DNA of 64,000 nucleotides from Serratia quinivorans (GCF_946227985.1 NZ_CAMKGL010000008.1:124001-188000); one strand, 5' to 3'. Positions 38,286-49,000 are shown, counted from the first letter of the stretch. The notes: generated by a model from the letters alone, not told the origin. Numbers and translations are program-made.

Positions 38286-39230
38286 TTGAAATTGATAGAT
38301 TCAATACGAGGAATAGTTATCAACAATTTAAAGCGGATCGATCTCAATTTGCTGGTTACGCTGGAAGCGCTGCTCAGCGAACGTAACGTCACGCGGGCGG
38401 CGGCACGCCTTAACCTGAGCCAACCTTCGGTCAGTATCCAGCTCGCCAAACTGCGCGAGATTTACCACGATCCCCTGCTGCTGCCCGGCCCACGCGGCAT
38501 GCTGCCCACGGCGCGTGCACTCGGCCTGTTGACGCCACTGCGCCAGACACTGGCCGATCTCGGCCGTTTGGTAGCGCCGGAACACCCCTTTGATCCGCTC
38601 CAGGCCGAAATGACCTGGCAGTTGGCCGCCGCCGACGCGGCTGAATATGCCATTCTGCTGCCGATGCTGCCCAAACTGCGGCTGGCGGCACCCCATTCCC
38701 GTCTGGCGATCCGCGAAGCGTCGCCCACAACCATGAGTCGCGATCTGGCCGATGGCGTGATCGACCTGGGTTTTCTGGCCCGTGAAGAAGCGCCTGCCGG
38801 GCTACGTCACCGCCAGTTGTTCCACGAGAATTACCTGCTGGTGGGTCGTCATGACCATCCGTTATTGCAGACCCCGCCCTCGCTGGAGCAGTTCTGCCAG
38901 CTTGAATTTGTCATGGTCTCACAGGACGGTGGCGGTTTTCGTACCCTGACCGACACGCTGCTGGAGGCGCAGGGGTTGGCACGGCGGGTAGTGATGTCGC
39001 TGCCGCACTTCCTGTTCATCCCCGCGCTGCTGGCAAAATCCGATCTGGTGGCCATGCTGCCTTCGCGCATGCTGGGGGAACTATTGGGCAGTCTGCGTAC
39101 CTGCCCGGTGCCGCTGGCACTGCCAGGCTATGACATGGTGATGGTCTGGCATGAACGATCGCACCTCGATCCGGCCCAGAGCTGGTTGCGCGAGCAGGTG
39201 GTTGCCGCCCTGGAGTCACCAGCGGCGTAA
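38286..39230 (+). CDS. LysR-family transcriptional regulator
   Basis: A 314-residue LysR regulator: winged helix (LNLLVTLEALLSERNVTRAA, then SQPSVSIQLAKLREI) followed by a two-lobe effector domain (QLAAADAAEYAILLPMLPKL onward) of the NodD/LinR-like type. No ATG exists before the DNA-binding helix; TTG at 38286 lies 13 bases after AGGAGG and is the best start. It is divergent from the amidase gene, the usual layout for autoregulation and control of the neighbour. Confidence 0.85.
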   Translation: MKLIDSIRGIVINNLKRIDLNLLVTLEALLSERNVTRAAARLNLSQPSVSIQLAKLREIYHDPLLLPGPRGMLPTARALGLLTPLRQTLADLGRLVAPEHPFDPLQAEMTWQLAAADAAEYAILLPMLPKLRLAAPHSRLAIREASPTTMSRDLADGVIDLGFLAREEAPAGLRHRQLFHENYLLVGRHDHPLLQTPPSLEQFCQLEFVMVSQDGGGFRTLTDTLLEAQGLARRVVMSLPHFLFIPALLAKSDLVAMLPSRMLGELLGSLRTCPVPLALPGYDMVMVWHERSHLDPAQSWLREQVVAALESPAA

Positions 39231-39635
39231 CTAGAGGACATCGACCAGCTCAAACTCTTCAAATACCAGCCACATTTGCGGCGAAAAAGTGCCTTCTCGG
39301 GTAAAAAACGCCTGATGTCCCTCACGCCAGAAGGCCAGGCTCTTATCCCCCTCACCTTCCCGCGCGGCCATTTCGGTGGTAACGTCACAGTAACGAGTCA
39401 GCTTCAGTGAAAGCGTTCTGATGACACAGGCGGGTTCACCCCGGCCATTAAGGATCACGTTATAATCCCCAACCATCGGTGATTTCTCTTGTTGATAGGC
39501 GACATAAGAACCACAGGTTGCGGTTTTGTCGCCGTCGAGCACCCGTTGCAGCAGCTCGTCCGCCAGCGCCGGGCTGTCGCCGAATTGCCAGCGCGATGCG
39601 CCGGGATACTTAGCCAGAATAGCCGACTCGGTCAT
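39231..39635 (-). CDS. ASCH-domain protein
   Basis: A 134-residue ASCH-domain protein (PUA-like fold). Typical motifs: GDSPALADELLQRVLDGDKTAT near the N terminus, GDYNVILNGRGEPACVIRT, and a final strand ELVDVL. The ATG at 39635 has AAGGAG upstream; longer readings run into the ERIC element. ASCH proteins are thought to bind RNA or act as small amidohydrolases, as shown for N4-acetylcytidine amidohydrolase YqfB. It ends directly at the convergent lysR stop. Confidence 0.85.
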   Translation of the reverse strand: MTESAILAKYPGASRWQFGDSPALADELLQRVLDGDKTATCGSYVAYQQEKSPMVGDYNVILNGRGEPACVIRTLSLKLTRYCDVTTEMAAREGEGDKSLAFWREGHQAFFTREGTFSPQMWLVFEEFELVDVL

Positions 39636-39721
39636 TGTCCTGCTCCTTGATAGAGGGTCTGCGGTAACGCATTCCGGTTTTTCCCGCCCAGACAGTTTAT
39701 ACTGTGCAGAATATAAGCCTT

Positions 39722-39848
39722 TATACCCTAAATAATTCGAGTTGCAGGAAGGCGGCAACTGAGCGAGTCCCGATGAGCTTACTCAGGTAAGTGATTCGGG
39801 TGAGTAAAGGCGGCCAACACACCTGCCACTTGAAGAATGACGGGGATA
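39722..39848. repeat. ERIC element (127 bp)
   Basis: TATACCCTAAATAATTCGAG at the left, GGGGATA at the right, core GAGCTTACTCAGGTAAGTGA. Exactly 127 bp, the standard ERIC/IRU length. It lies between the divergent ASCH and rlmJ genes and could be transcribed as part of the rlmJ leader. Confidence 0.92.
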
Positions 39849-39895
39849 TTCTGTTCAGCACGCTCCGTCGGGAGCACAAGGAATTACCACAAGCC

Positions 39896-40738
39896 ATGTT
39901 AAGTTACCGCCACAGTTTCCACGCCGGCAACCACGCCGACGTGCTCAAGCACACCGTTCAGAGCCTGATCATTGAATCGCTGAAAGAAAAAGACAAACCT
40001 TTCCTGTACCTGGATACCCACTCCGGCGCAGGGCGCTATCAGCTGAGCGGTGAGCACGCCGAACGCACCGGGGAATACCTGGAAGGCATAGGTCTGCTGT
40101 GGCAACGTGACGATCTGCCGGAAGAACTGGCGGCCTACATGAGTGTAGTGCACCACTTTAACCGTACCGAAAAGCTGCGCTACTACCCTGGCTCACCGCT
40201 GATTGCCCGCCAATTACTGCGCCCACAGGATAAAATCCACCTGACCGAACTGCACCCGAGCGACTTCCCACTGCTGCGCGGCGAGTTCCAGAAGGACGAA
40301 CGCGCCAAGGTGCAACGCGCCGATGGCTACCAACAGTTGAAATCCCAGCTGCCGCCACTGTCACGCCGTGGGCTGATCCTGATGGACCCGCCGTACGAGA
40401 TGAAAACCGATTACCAGGACGTGATCAAAGGCCTGCAGGAAGGCCACAAGCGCTTTGCCACCGGCACTTACGCGCTATGGTATCCGGTGGTGATGCGCCA
40501 GCAGATCAAACGTATGCTGAAAGAACTGGAAGCCACCGGCATCCGCAATATTCTGCAGATCGAACTGGCGGTAAAACCCGACAGCGACCAACGCGGCATG
40601 ACCGCCTCGGGCATGATCGTGATTAATCCGCCGTGGAAGCTGGAACAACAGATGAAAAACGTGCTGCCATGGCTGCACAAAATATTGGTGCCGTCGGGCC
40701 ATGGTCACCACTTGGTGAACTGGGTGGTGCCGGAATAA
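39896..40738 (+). CDS. rlmJ: 23S rRNA (adenine2030-N6)-methyltransferase
   Basis: A 280-residue methyltransferase (YhiR family). The start MLSYRHSFHAGNHADVLKHT, the YLDTHSGAGRY SAM motif and the catalytic LMDPPYE motif (near residue 164) match RlmJ, which methylates A2030 of 23S rRNA. The ATG at 39896 gives the family length; longer readings enter the ERIC element. It precedes gor as in E. coli. Confidence 0.94.
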   Translation: MLSYRHSFHAGNHADVLKHTVQSLIIESLKEKDKPFLYLDTHSGAGRYQLSGEHAERTGEYLEGIGLLWQRDDLPEELAAYMSVVHHFNRTEKLRYYPGSPLIARQLLRPQDKIHLTELHPSDFPLLRGEFQKDERAKVQRADGYQQLKSQLPPLSRRGLILMDPPYEMKTDYQDVIKGLQEGHKRFATGTYALWYPVVMRQQIKRMLKELEATGIRNILQIELAVKPDSDQRGMTASGMIVINPPWKLEQQMKNVLPWLHKILVPSGHGHHLVNWVVPE

Positions 40739-40766
40739 GCATCCGGGGCGCGGCCTGCCGCGCCTT

Positions 40767-40893
40767 TATACCCTATAGCTTTCAAGTTGCAGCTAGGCGG
40801 CCAACTCGCTCATCCCCAGGCGCTTACTTAAGTAAGTAACTGAGGTGAGCGAGTGCAGATAACAACGCTGCAACTTGAAAGATGACAGGTATA
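40767..40893. repeat. ERIC element (127 bp)
   Basis: TATACCCTATAGCTTTCAAG to GATGACAGGTATA, 127 bp, with core CGCTTACTTAAGTAAGTAAC. It sits between rlmJ and gor. Its two halves pair almost completely (CTTTCAAGTTGCAGC with GCTGCAACTTGAAAG), giving a long hairpin on transcription. Confidence 0.93.
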
Positions 40894-40992
40894 CCCCACC
40901 TATCGCAACCATCGACGCAACCTTTGCGACAAACCTGCATCAGGCGTTAAACTCTTACGCTCTTCGATTCACACAATTCATGGAAATCCCAG

Positions 40993-42345
40993 ATGACCAG
41001 ACATTACGATTATCTAGCAATTGGCGGCGGCAGCGGCGGCATCGCATCAATCAACCGGGCAGCCATGTATGGCCAGAAATGCGCGCTGATTGAAGCTAAA
41101 GAACTGGGCGGCACCTGCGTCAACGTGGGTTGTGTACCGAAAAAAGTTATGTGGCACGCGGCGCAAATCGCCGAGGCCATTCACCAGTACGGCCCGGATT
41201 ACGGTTTCGATACCACCGTCAACGCGTTTGACTGGAAAAAGCTGGTGGCGAACCGCACCGCTTATATCGACCGCATCCATAATTCCTACGACAACGTGCT
41301 GGGTAAAAACAAAGTCGACGTGATCAAAGGCTTTGCGCGCTTTATCGACGCTAACACGGTGGAAGTGAACGGTGAGAAAATCACCGCCGATCATATTCTG
41401 ATCGCTACCGGCGGACGCCCAAGCCACCCAGACATTCCGGGCGCAGAATACGGCATCGACTCCGACGGCTTCTTCGAACTGGACGCCATGCCAAAACGCG
41501 TTGCGGTAGTGGGCGCGGGCTACATCGCGGTGGAAATCGCCGGCGTGATGAACGCACTGGGTGCCGAGACGCACCTGTTCGTGCGTAAACACGCGCCGCT
41601 GCGCAGCTTCGATCCGATGATTGTCGAAACCCTGGTAGAAGTGATGAACACCGAAGGGCCAAGCCTGCACACCGAATCGGTGCCGAAGGCCATCGTTAAA
41701 AACGCCGACGGCAGCCTGACGCTGCAGTTGGAAAACGGCAAGGAATTCACCGTCGACAGCCTGGTGTGGGCGATCGGCCGTGAACCGGCGACCGATAACC
41801 TGAACCTGGCCGTTACCGGGGTGAAAACCAACGAAAAAGGCTATATCGACGTCGATAAATACCAGAACACCAACGTAAAAGGCATTTACGCGGTGGGCGA
41901 CAACACCGGTGCCGTTGAACTGACCCCGGTTGCCGTGGCCGCAGGCCGCCGTCTGTCCGAGCGTTTGTTTAACAACAAACCGGAAGAACACCTGGATTAC
42001 AGCAACATCGCCACCGTGGTATTCAGCCACCCGCCAATCGGCACTATCGGCCTGACCGAGCCGGAAGCAATCGAGAAATTCGGTGTGGACAGCGTGAAAG
42101 TGTATAAATCTTCCTTCACCGCCATGTACAGCGCCGTGACGCAGCACCGCCAGCCGTGCCGCATGAAGCTGGTGTGCGTGGGTAAAGAAGAGAAGATTGT
42201 TGGCCTGCACGGCATTGGCTTCGGCATGGACGAAATCCTGCAGGGCTTCGCCGTGGCGATTAAAATGGGCGCCACCAAAAAAGACTTCGACAACACCGTC
42301 GCGATCCACCCGACCGCTGCTGAAGAGTTTGTCACCATGCGCTAA
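40993..42345 (+). CDS. gor: Glutathione reductase
   Basis: A 450-residue FAD disulfide reductase, same length as E. coli Gor. Motifs: [14 protein letters not shown] for FAD, the redox-active [13 protein letters not shown], a second Rossmann motif [13 protein letters not shown] for NADPH, and HPTAAEEF at the C terminus with the catalytic histidine. It keeps glutathione reduced in the cytoplasm. It follows an ERIC element and ends in a strong terminator. Confidence 0.97.
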   Translation: MTRHYDYLAIGGGSGGIASINRAAMYGQKCALIEAKELGGTCVNVGCVPKKVMWHAAQIAEAIHQYGPDYGFDTTVNAFDWKKLVANRTAYIDRIHNSYDNVLGKNKVDVIKGFARFIDANTVEVNGEKITADHILIATGGRPSHPDIPGAEYGIDSDGFFELDAMPKRVAVVGAGYIAVEIAGVMNALGAETHLFVRKHAPLRSFDPMIVETLVEVMNTEGPSLHTESVPKAIVKNADGSLTLQLENGKEFTVDSLVWAIGREPATDNLNLAVTGVKTNEKGYIDVDKYQNTNVKGIYAVGDNTGAVELTPVAVAAGRRLSERLFNNKPEEHLDYSNIATVVFSHPPIGTIGLTEPEAIEKFGVDSVKVYKSSFTAMYSAVTQHRQPCRMKLVCVGKEEKIVGLHGIGFGMDEILQGFAVAIKMGATKKDFDNTVAIHPTAAEEFVTMR

Positions 42346-42366
42346 GCGCAAAAATCAGAACAAACC

Positions 42367-42397
42367 AAGGCCAGGGTAACCCCTGGCCTTTTCTTTT
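42367..42397 (+). terminator. Rho-independent terminator after gor
   Basis: Perfect 10-bp stem AAGGCCAGGG/CCCTGGCCTT with a TAAC loop, then TTCTTTT. Confidence 0.93.
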
Positions 42398-42503
42398 CGT
42401 GCTCTTTACCATTCCCTTCAACACAAACTTTTATTTTCTGCCATTATTTTGCCTGATCAATGGGCGGAGCTCATGTAAGCATCCGCGACACTGGAGAACC
42501 CCG

Positions 42504-42998
42504 ATGCTGTTCAAGCTATTTAAAAACATCACCTTGGCATTTTTTGCGTTGATGGTCGTCCAATCCAGCGCGCTGAGTTTTACTCTGGAAGTCTCGGGCA
42601 ACATCCAAAACACCACCGACCCGGTAAAGAAAAGCTATCTGTTTACCGATAAACAACTGTTAGCGATGCCGGTGAGCAGCATCACCACCTCAACCTCCTG
42701 GACGCCGCAAAGAAAGTTCGAAGGGATTGCCGTGGCGGACATTTTGGCGCGTGTCGGGGCCAAGGGCAGCACGCTGACGTTTTATGCGCTGAACGATTAT
42801 TACATCGACGTGCCGCTGTCCGACGTCGAGAAATACAATATGATTTTGGCCTACAAGATGGACGGCGAAATGCTGAAGATCCGAAACTTCGGCCCGCTGT
42901 TTTTGGTTTATCCCAGGGATGCCGCAGGGCCTGAGTTGAATTCCCCGCTCTACAACTCACGCTTTATCTGGCAAGTGGACAGGATAGTGATCAAATGA
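42504..42998 (+). CDS. Exported molybdopterin-fold (Oxidored_molyb) protein
   Basis: A 164-residue protein with a signal peptide (MLFKLFKNITLAFFALMVVQ, cleaved near SSA) and a single sulfite-oxidase-type fold: FTDKQLLAMPVSSITTST, FEGIAVADILARVGAKG, FYALNDYYIDVPL, and GPLFLVYPRDA. The cysteine that ligates molybdenum in YedY and sulfite oxidase is missing, so it is probably a binding rather than a redox protein. It overlaps the hybrid kinase gene by four bases (ATGA), so it may be a periplasmic partner of that sensor. This link is inferred. Confidence 0.72.
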   Translation: MLFKLFKNITLAFFALMVVQSSALSFTLEVSGNIQNTTDPVKKSYLFTDKQLLAMPVSSITTSTSWTPQRKFEGIAVADILARVGAKGSTLTFYALNDYYIDVPLSDVEKYNMILAYKMDGEMLKIRNFGPLFLVYPRDAAGPELNSPLYNSRFIWQVDRIVIK

Positions 42999-44779
42999 AG
43001 CTCACAGGGTTTAAAAGCAACAGCAGGCTGGCGATCCCGGCTATTTTTGCCGCACTGTTTTTGGTTGCCTCTACGGTGACGCTGTATTACTACAGCGCAA
43101 CCCTGTCAAAAAAGGGGTTGTACGCTATCGCCGGCACCCAGGAAAATTACTCCTGGTCGATCGCCAAGTTCTCCATCAAGCTGGCTGAGTTTGAGACGCT
43201 GGTCGAACAGCTGAAAAATGCGCCACAGGTGGACGCCGAGGATCTGCGGCTTAAATTTGAAATCCTTTATTCTCGCTTTTACGTGCTGGAAACGGTGTCC
43301 GAATCCACCCAGCCACTGTATGCCGAACCGGGTTATCCCGAGGTGGTCACGCATATGCGTGAGAAAATGGATCAGATCGATCATTTGCTCAGCAGCCCAA
43401 AGATTGATTTCTCGCTTATTTCGCAGGCCATGAGGCAAATCAAGCCCTATGCGATTGAGATGGCCAACCTGACCGATCACGCCGAAGTGAAGCAGCGCAC
43501 CGCCGCCTACGAAGACTATATCGAAAAACGACACATCATTTTTTATGGTCTGGTGATCGTGATGTTCTCGGTGATCGCGCTGATCGCCATCACCCTGATT
43601 GTACTGCGCCAGCAACGCCTGACCATTCTGCAGCAGGCCAAAGCGATTGAGGCAGAAAAAGCCACCCGCACCAAAAATGCTTTCCTGGGGGCCATTGGTC
43701 ACGAACTGCGCACCTCGCTGCAGAGCATCATGTCTGCCATTGATGTGCTGGTGAATACCAAGGTGTCGGCCGAACATGCGGACACCTTCCAACGACTGGA
43801 AATCGCCGCGCAGCAAATTGAAAGCCAGATGAAAGATCTGACCGATTTCGCTCATCTGGACAGCGGAATGATGGAGCTGCGCATCGCGCCCTTCGACGTC
43901 CAGCGACTGGTCGAGGAAACGGCGAATGAAATCAATACGCTGAGTCACAAAGAACAGGTGACGCTGTTGTGTGAAGTAGAGTGCGGCCATCTGCAGATAC
44001 ATTCCGACCCACTGCGCATCAGGCAGATTATCGTCAACCTGCTGACCAACGCGTTCAAATATACCGAAAGCGGCACCATCACGCTGTATAGCAGCCTGCG
44101 GCGTCAGCCTAGCGGTAATTCATTGATTATTGAGGTCACTGATACCGGTATCGGTATCGAAAAGGAGATGCTCGACCAGATATTCCAGCCCTTCACCCAG
44201 CTTGATCAGTCGCATACCCGGCAGTATGGCGGCGTCGGCATGGGACTGGCGATTGTGCACGGACTGGTCACGCTGCTCGACGGCAGCATTACCGTCTACA
44301 GTGAGCTCAAAAAAGGCAGCACCTTTATCGTCAGTATTCCGGTTGAAGTCAGCAACGAAGAACAGCTGGACGAAATACCTCACCACCACCAGGGCCTGCT
44401 GCAAAAACAGCAGCATATTTTGGTGGTTGATGACAACAAATCGGTGAGTGACGCCTTCGCGGCGCTGCTGGACAAGCTCGGCTATCAACATGAACTGTGC
44501 AATTCATCGGAACGAGCGCTGCAAAAGCTGCTCCGCCGCCCTTATGACGCATTACTGCTGGATCTGCAAATGCCCGGCATTGACGGTGCCGCGCTGGCTA
44601 AACAATTACGCAGCCAACGTGGCCCCAACCGCGGAATTCCTATCGTGGGGATCAGCGCTTATACCCCGGAACAGCTGTCTGCCGAACAGCGGGCGCTGTT
44701 CGACAATTACTTGATGAAACCGGTCAGGCTGGATGCATTGTCTTCCGCACTGGCTTCACTGCTGGCCGCTAGAGATTAA
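42995..44779 (+). CDS. Hybrid sensor histidine kinase
   Basis: A 594-residue membrane kinase. Order: transmembrane helix (about 13-32), a periplasmic domain of about 145 residues predicted helical, second transmembrane helix (about 182-203), HisKA with His236 in GAIGHELRTSL, an HATPase domain with N box (IIVNLLTNAFKYT) and G boxes (DTGIGI, GVGMGLAIVHG), and a C-terminal receiver with Asp523 (LLLDLQMPG). There is no Hpt domain, so a phosphotransfer partner is needed for output. It is coupled to the molybdopterin-fold gene and overlaps the convergent HTH-receiver gene by 11 bases. Confidence 0.9.
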   Translation: MKLTGFKSNSRLAIPAIFAALFLVASTVTLYYYSATLSKKGLYAIAGTQENYSWSIAKFSIKLAEFETLVEQLKNAPQVDAEDLRLKFEILYSRFYVLETVSESTQPLYAEPGYPEVVTHMREKMDQIDHLLSSPKIDFSLISQAMRQIKPYAIEMANLTDHAEVKQRTAAYEDYIEKRHIIFYGLVIVMFSVIALIAITLIVLRQQRLTILQQAKAIEAEKATRTKNAFLGAIGHELRTSLQSIMSAIDVLVNTKVSAEHADTFQRLEIAAQQIESQMKDLTDFAHLDSGMMELRIAPFDVQRLVEETANEINTLSHKEQVTLLCEVECGHLQIHSDPLRIRQIIVNLLTNAFKYTESGTITLYSSLRRQPSGNSLIIEVTDTGIGIEKEMLDQIFQPFTQLDQSHTRQYGGVGMGLAIVHGLVTLLDGSITVYSELKKGSTFIVSIPVEVSNEEQLDEIPHHHQGLLQKQQHILVVDDNKSVSDAFAALLDKLGYQHELCNSSERALQKLLRRPYDALLLDLQMPGIDGAALAKQLRSQRGPNRGIPIVGISAYTPEQLSAEQRALFDNYLMKPVRLDALSSALASLLAARD

Positions 44780-45620
44780 AACAGCGCAACAGTGCGGCTT
44801 CAATCACATGGAGCCGTACTGGTTTTTCATAAGGACCCAGTACGTCATAGTCGCGCATCGCTCTGGCGATTTCAGATTCGCGCTGATCGGTCCCTAACTG
44901 GCCGGTGAGTACCAGAACCGGCGCATCCGGGTTATCCGAGCCGCGGATGGCGGCAATACATTGGTCTGCCGTTTCCTGACCAATCAACCAGTCGACCACA
45001 TAACCATCGAACAGGCTCTGCTGCAACGCCAGGTTAAAACTGCTGACATCATAAAATGCCACCGCATGAAAACCGCGGCTGTTCAGGTATTTGGTCAGCT
45101 CATCGGCCGCCTGGTGTGAATCATCGAGTACCGCAATGCTCAGGCGCTCATCTTCGACGGCGGCTGAGCGTAGCTCTATCAGCTCCACGCAAAAACGTTG
45201 CCCCAGCGGCGCATCATCCGCACGATAAAGGCACCATTGCCCCGCCTGTTGCAACGCGACATATTCCGACGAACGCCCGCCAACCAGCTCATGACCGATA
45301 TAAGCCACACAGGCCAGCTCCACGCCACCCACATAAAAGATGGCATCTCGCACCATAGTTTGCGCAGAGATGTCATTTTCAGTGCCGGTGTCCACGATCG
45401 CGGCAGGCGTTTCCCCTAATGCCGCAGCGACGTTGTTAATTTGCTCCAGAGTCCAGGGGCTTTGCCCCTTCAGCTTACGATGCGCATGCGAAAAACTCAG
45501 ATCCAGAATGCGGCTGAGCTCTTTGGCATGCTGACGCTTACCAATCCCATAATGTACAAACAGTTCCCTGACCCGGTTTGCTATCGACTGTGAATCGAAT
45601 TTCTGGTGATTGTTATCCAT
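44769..45620 (-). CDS. HTH protein with C-terminal receiver domain
   Basis: A 283-residue protein with an inverted response-regulator layout. Residues about 10-75 are a BetR/Xre-like helix-turn-helix (QHAKELSRILDLSFSHAHRK, then WTLEQINNVAAALG). A middle domain (about 88-150) precedes the receiver at 160-283, which keeps the acidic pair Asp166/Asp167, the phosphoacceptor Asp210 (YVVDWLIG), Thr239 and Lys266 (YEKP). AAGGA precedes the ATG. The adjacent hybrid kinase is the probable partner. The gene is transcribed toward the kinase; its promoter region is 45621-45800. Confidence 0.8.
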   Translation of the reverse strand: MDNNHQKFDSQSIANRVRELFVHYGIGKRQHAKELSRILDLSFSHAHRKLKGQSPWTLEQINNVAAALGETPAAIVDTGTENDISAQTMVRDAIFYVGGVELACVAYIGHELVGGRSSEYVALQQAGQWCLYRADDAPLGQRFCVELIELRSAAVEDERLSIAVLDDSHQAADELTKYLNSRGFHAVAFYDVSSFNLALQQSLFDGYVVDWLIGQETADQCIAAIRGSDNPDAPVLVLTGQLGTDQRESEIARAMRDYDVLGPYEKPVRLHVIEAALLRCFNL

Positions 45621-45933
45621 TTTTTCCTTCGATTTTTTTTGCTGTTTTTTCAGTCGTTTTCATACGTGCCGTGCAAAAAAGCGATCCAAAACTGGTATAT
45701 GGTACAATGTATAACCTAAACATTGCTTGACATACCACATTATATAGTCAAACATGGTATCAGAAGAGACACACAGCAACACCACAATAAAAATATAACA
45801 ATAGTAAGATCGCATCACCAATAATCATAATGACACCAGGGAAAGCTCGTTTCAGTTACGACGTGAGAGAATGTATGCAATAGATCCTCGTCGTAATTTG
45901 GGCCGTAGCGCTAATATGTTTTACCCCACTTTG
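45621..45933. other. AT-rich upstream region of the HTH-receiver gene, possible sRNA locus
   Basis: Contains several ATGGTA/TACCAT words (45700, 45732-45737 reversed, 45754), suggesting regulator binding sites, and a TTGACA hexamer at 45727. A + strand terminator follows at 45934 without a recognised gene before it. A 40-odd codon frame starting near 45872 (MYAIDPRRN) runs through the terminator and is doubtful. Confidence 0.35.
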
Positions 45934-45965
45934 AACCGGGATCCGCAAGGGTCCCGGTTTTTTTA
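45934..45965 (+). terminator. Orphan + strand rho-independent terminator
   Basis: AACCGGGA and TCCCGGTT arms around CCGCAAGG-type loop, then seven T residues. No + strand gene precedes it, so it may end a small RNA starting in 45700-45900. Confidence 0.7.
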
Positions 45966-46024
45966 TTGCCGCTTTAACCCCCACCGCGTGCTGCATCATA
46001 GGTGATCCCTGCCGTTAAAAATGC

Positions 46025-46052
46025 AAAAAAATAGGGCCAGCAAGCTGGCCCC
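46025..46052 (-). terminator. Terminator of autotransporter gene copy 1
   Basis: On the minus strand: stem GGGCCAGC/GCTGGCCC with an AA-size turn, followed by TATTTTTTT. It lies 33 bases after the stop of the protease gene. Confidence 0.9.
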
Positions 46053-46084
46053 AGTGTTTCGGTAATAGGATTAAGATGGGTGGA

Positions 46085-49000
46085 TCAGAACTTCCAGGTG
46101 AAACCGGCGTTGACGCTGTTGTCCTGGTAGTTTTGCGACAGCAACCCGCCGTAGCCCAATGACAGCGTGGCGTTCTTGTTCACCGCCACTTCCGCACTGG
46201 CTTTCAGCACCGCACCGTCACGCGACGCCGACACGCTGTTCACCACGAACGGGGAATTACCCCCGTTGAAGCGCAGCCCGGTGCCGCGATCCAGGTCGCC
46301 GTACTGATGCTGCCAGCCCAGTTCGCTGCGCAGCGCCACGCTGGTGGTTTTGCTCGCCTGCCACTCGGTATCCGCACGCAGCCCCAGCGTCGAGACCGTG
46401 GCGTCAGTGTGCTGTTTGTCGCCGTGCAGCGCCGCCGCCCCACCGTCCTCCGAGATACCGTTGTTCTGGAAGTTGATGTACGCCAGGTTGGCGAACGGCT
46501 CCAGATTCACCCAGTCGGCCTTCACGCTGTAACCCGCTTCGGCAAACACCTGCTCGGTGCGCGCGCTGTACTTCGCGGTTTCCCGATCTGACTGCATGCC
46601 GTAATTGACCGAGCGCGAGGTATCGAAACGGTGCCAGGTGTAGCCACCGCCGGCACGCAGCGCCAGTTCACCGAACTGTTTGCCGCCGTACACCGCCAGG
46701 TGGTAGTTGTCGCTGTCAGCATTGGAGCCGTAGCCGCCGTCCAGCGAAGTGCGGGTGTAACCGGTCGCCACCCCCAACCGCCAGTCGTCCGCCAGCGCCG
46801 AGTCCAGCCCCACCAGCACGCCGTAGGTCGAGGCCTGATAGCCGGTGGCATTGGCATCACCCGACGCATGGTCCCAGGCCCCCAGCAACTGCGCCCAGGC
46901 ACCGCCGTCGTCGTCCGCCTTGATGTCCGGCGAGGTCGCCAGCCCTTCCGCCTGTCGCAGGCGGCCGTTCAACGCATCACGCAGGTAACGGCTGTCGTTG
47001 ACCTGTGCCGAGGCGATATCCGCATGGATCTGCCCGGACAGCTGACGGAACGCCTGACGCGCTTCCCCTGCCGAACCGGCGTTGAGGATGCTCTCGTACA
47101 CCGGGTTGCCCGCCGCCAGGGCATCCGCCGCGGCTGCTACCGCACGTTCGTTCCGGGTGGCAGCCACACTGGCAAAGGAAGTATCGTTACGGCCCACGTT
47201 CAGCGTGACCTGATTGGGTTGGTAGGTCAGCCCGGTGCCCAGGAACAGGTAGTTCGGTGCCACCGAATCAAACCGCCCGCTGATGCCCTGCTGGGCGGTC
47301 AGAATGTTGTATTGCTGGCCGAGCAGGCTGCGAACTTCGCTTTGCGACAGCAGATTGGCGCTGTTCTCCAGCAAAACAGCCACTTCACCGCCGCCGATCG
47401 TTGCCGATCCTCCGCTTTGGATCCGATCGCTCTGGCCGTTTGGCGCCACTTCCACCGCATAGCGGGAACCCGGCTCGAAGCTGAGGTTACGCGTTACGTT
47501 CAGCGTACCGATCGAGTTACCCGGTGCCACGGTACCGCCGCTGCGGGCCGTCAGTGACCCGACCGTCCCGGAGCCCCCCAGCACGCCGGCGTTTTGCACG
47601 GTGACATCCGAGGTGACCGAACCGTTAACCGCCAGCAGGCCGGTATTTACCCAAGTCGGGCCGGAATAGGTATTGGTGCCGGTCAGTACCAGCGCACCCT
47701 GGCCTTCCTTGGTCAGGCCGCCATGGCCGTAGATATCATTGGAATAGACCTCCACCGTACAGTGGTAGTCATCACAAAGACGAGCCTGCAGCGTGCCTTG
47801 ATCGATTTGCGCCCCGAAGCCGGGAATGTTGGCAACAAACTGTGACGAGCCGTAAGCCACGCCTGTCGGATCCGGAATGCGAAACTCTTCAGGAATATCT
47901 TCGACGGTATAGAACATGCCCGGACCGTTAATCGCCTTGCCCAGATTGATCATCCCCCAGCCGTAAAGTGCATCGATGCCCGGTGCACCCATATCGGTGG
48001 CGGTGGTCTTCAACACGTCGGCAATTTGCGCCGACGTCATGTACGGGAAACGCTGCAGCAACACGGCAACCGCGCCGGTCACGTGCGGCGTCGCCATTGA
48101 GGTCCCATTTTTATTGCCATAGTCCGAGACCAGTTGATTCGGATCGGAACCGTTGGCCACGGTGCTGTAGATTTTACTGCCCGGTGACGAAACGCAGAAA
48201 CTGGCGGTATAACCGCAGCGTGAAGAGAAGCTGCTGATGGTATAAGGCACGCTGTTGGTAGAGGCGGCATCCTGTGCGACGCTGGCAACCGACAGCCAGT
48301 TAGGCGCAATATCCGGCACAAAATAGGCCAGGCCGCTGATCACGTCCGGTTGGTTGTAGTTGCCGTCGTTACCGGCGGCGAACAGCACCAGAATATTTTT
48401 ACGTGCCGCGTCGATCGCGCCCTGATAACCCGCTCCCGCCAGGCTGCCCAGCAGCGGTTTCACCTGATCAAACTGTTCCTGTGCGTCTTTCAGTTCGAAA
48501 TGCAGCGCGTCGGGCTTTTTGCCATTATCCGATAAGAAATCGGGAATACTGACGCCCCAACTGTTATTGATAACCCGCACGCCATTGTTGATCATCGCCT
48601 GCCAACCGGCGTTGGTTACGCTGCCATCCAGCCCGAGGAATTCGCCATAGGCCGGGCCATCATTGTCGTTATCAACGCTGATTATCTGTGAGTCAAAGGC
48701 GACGCCATGCATGCCGGTACCGTCGCGATTGGCCCCGCTGATGCCGGCCACGTGTACGCCGTGGTTAACCAGCGTCACCCCATCGCCGTTATAGAAATGG
48801 AAGGTGCCGTCGAAGTAAAAACGATCGCCGGCCTTAATTCCCTTCCGATGCGGGTCGGTATAGGCGCGGTTACCCTGGGTCACCACGTTCACCAGCTTGC
48901 CGTCACCGGCGAATTCAGGATGCTTGTTCACCGGGGTATCGAAGATGCCCACCTTTTGCCCTTTGCCGGTATAACCCGCGGCATAGGCCTCGTCAGCGTG

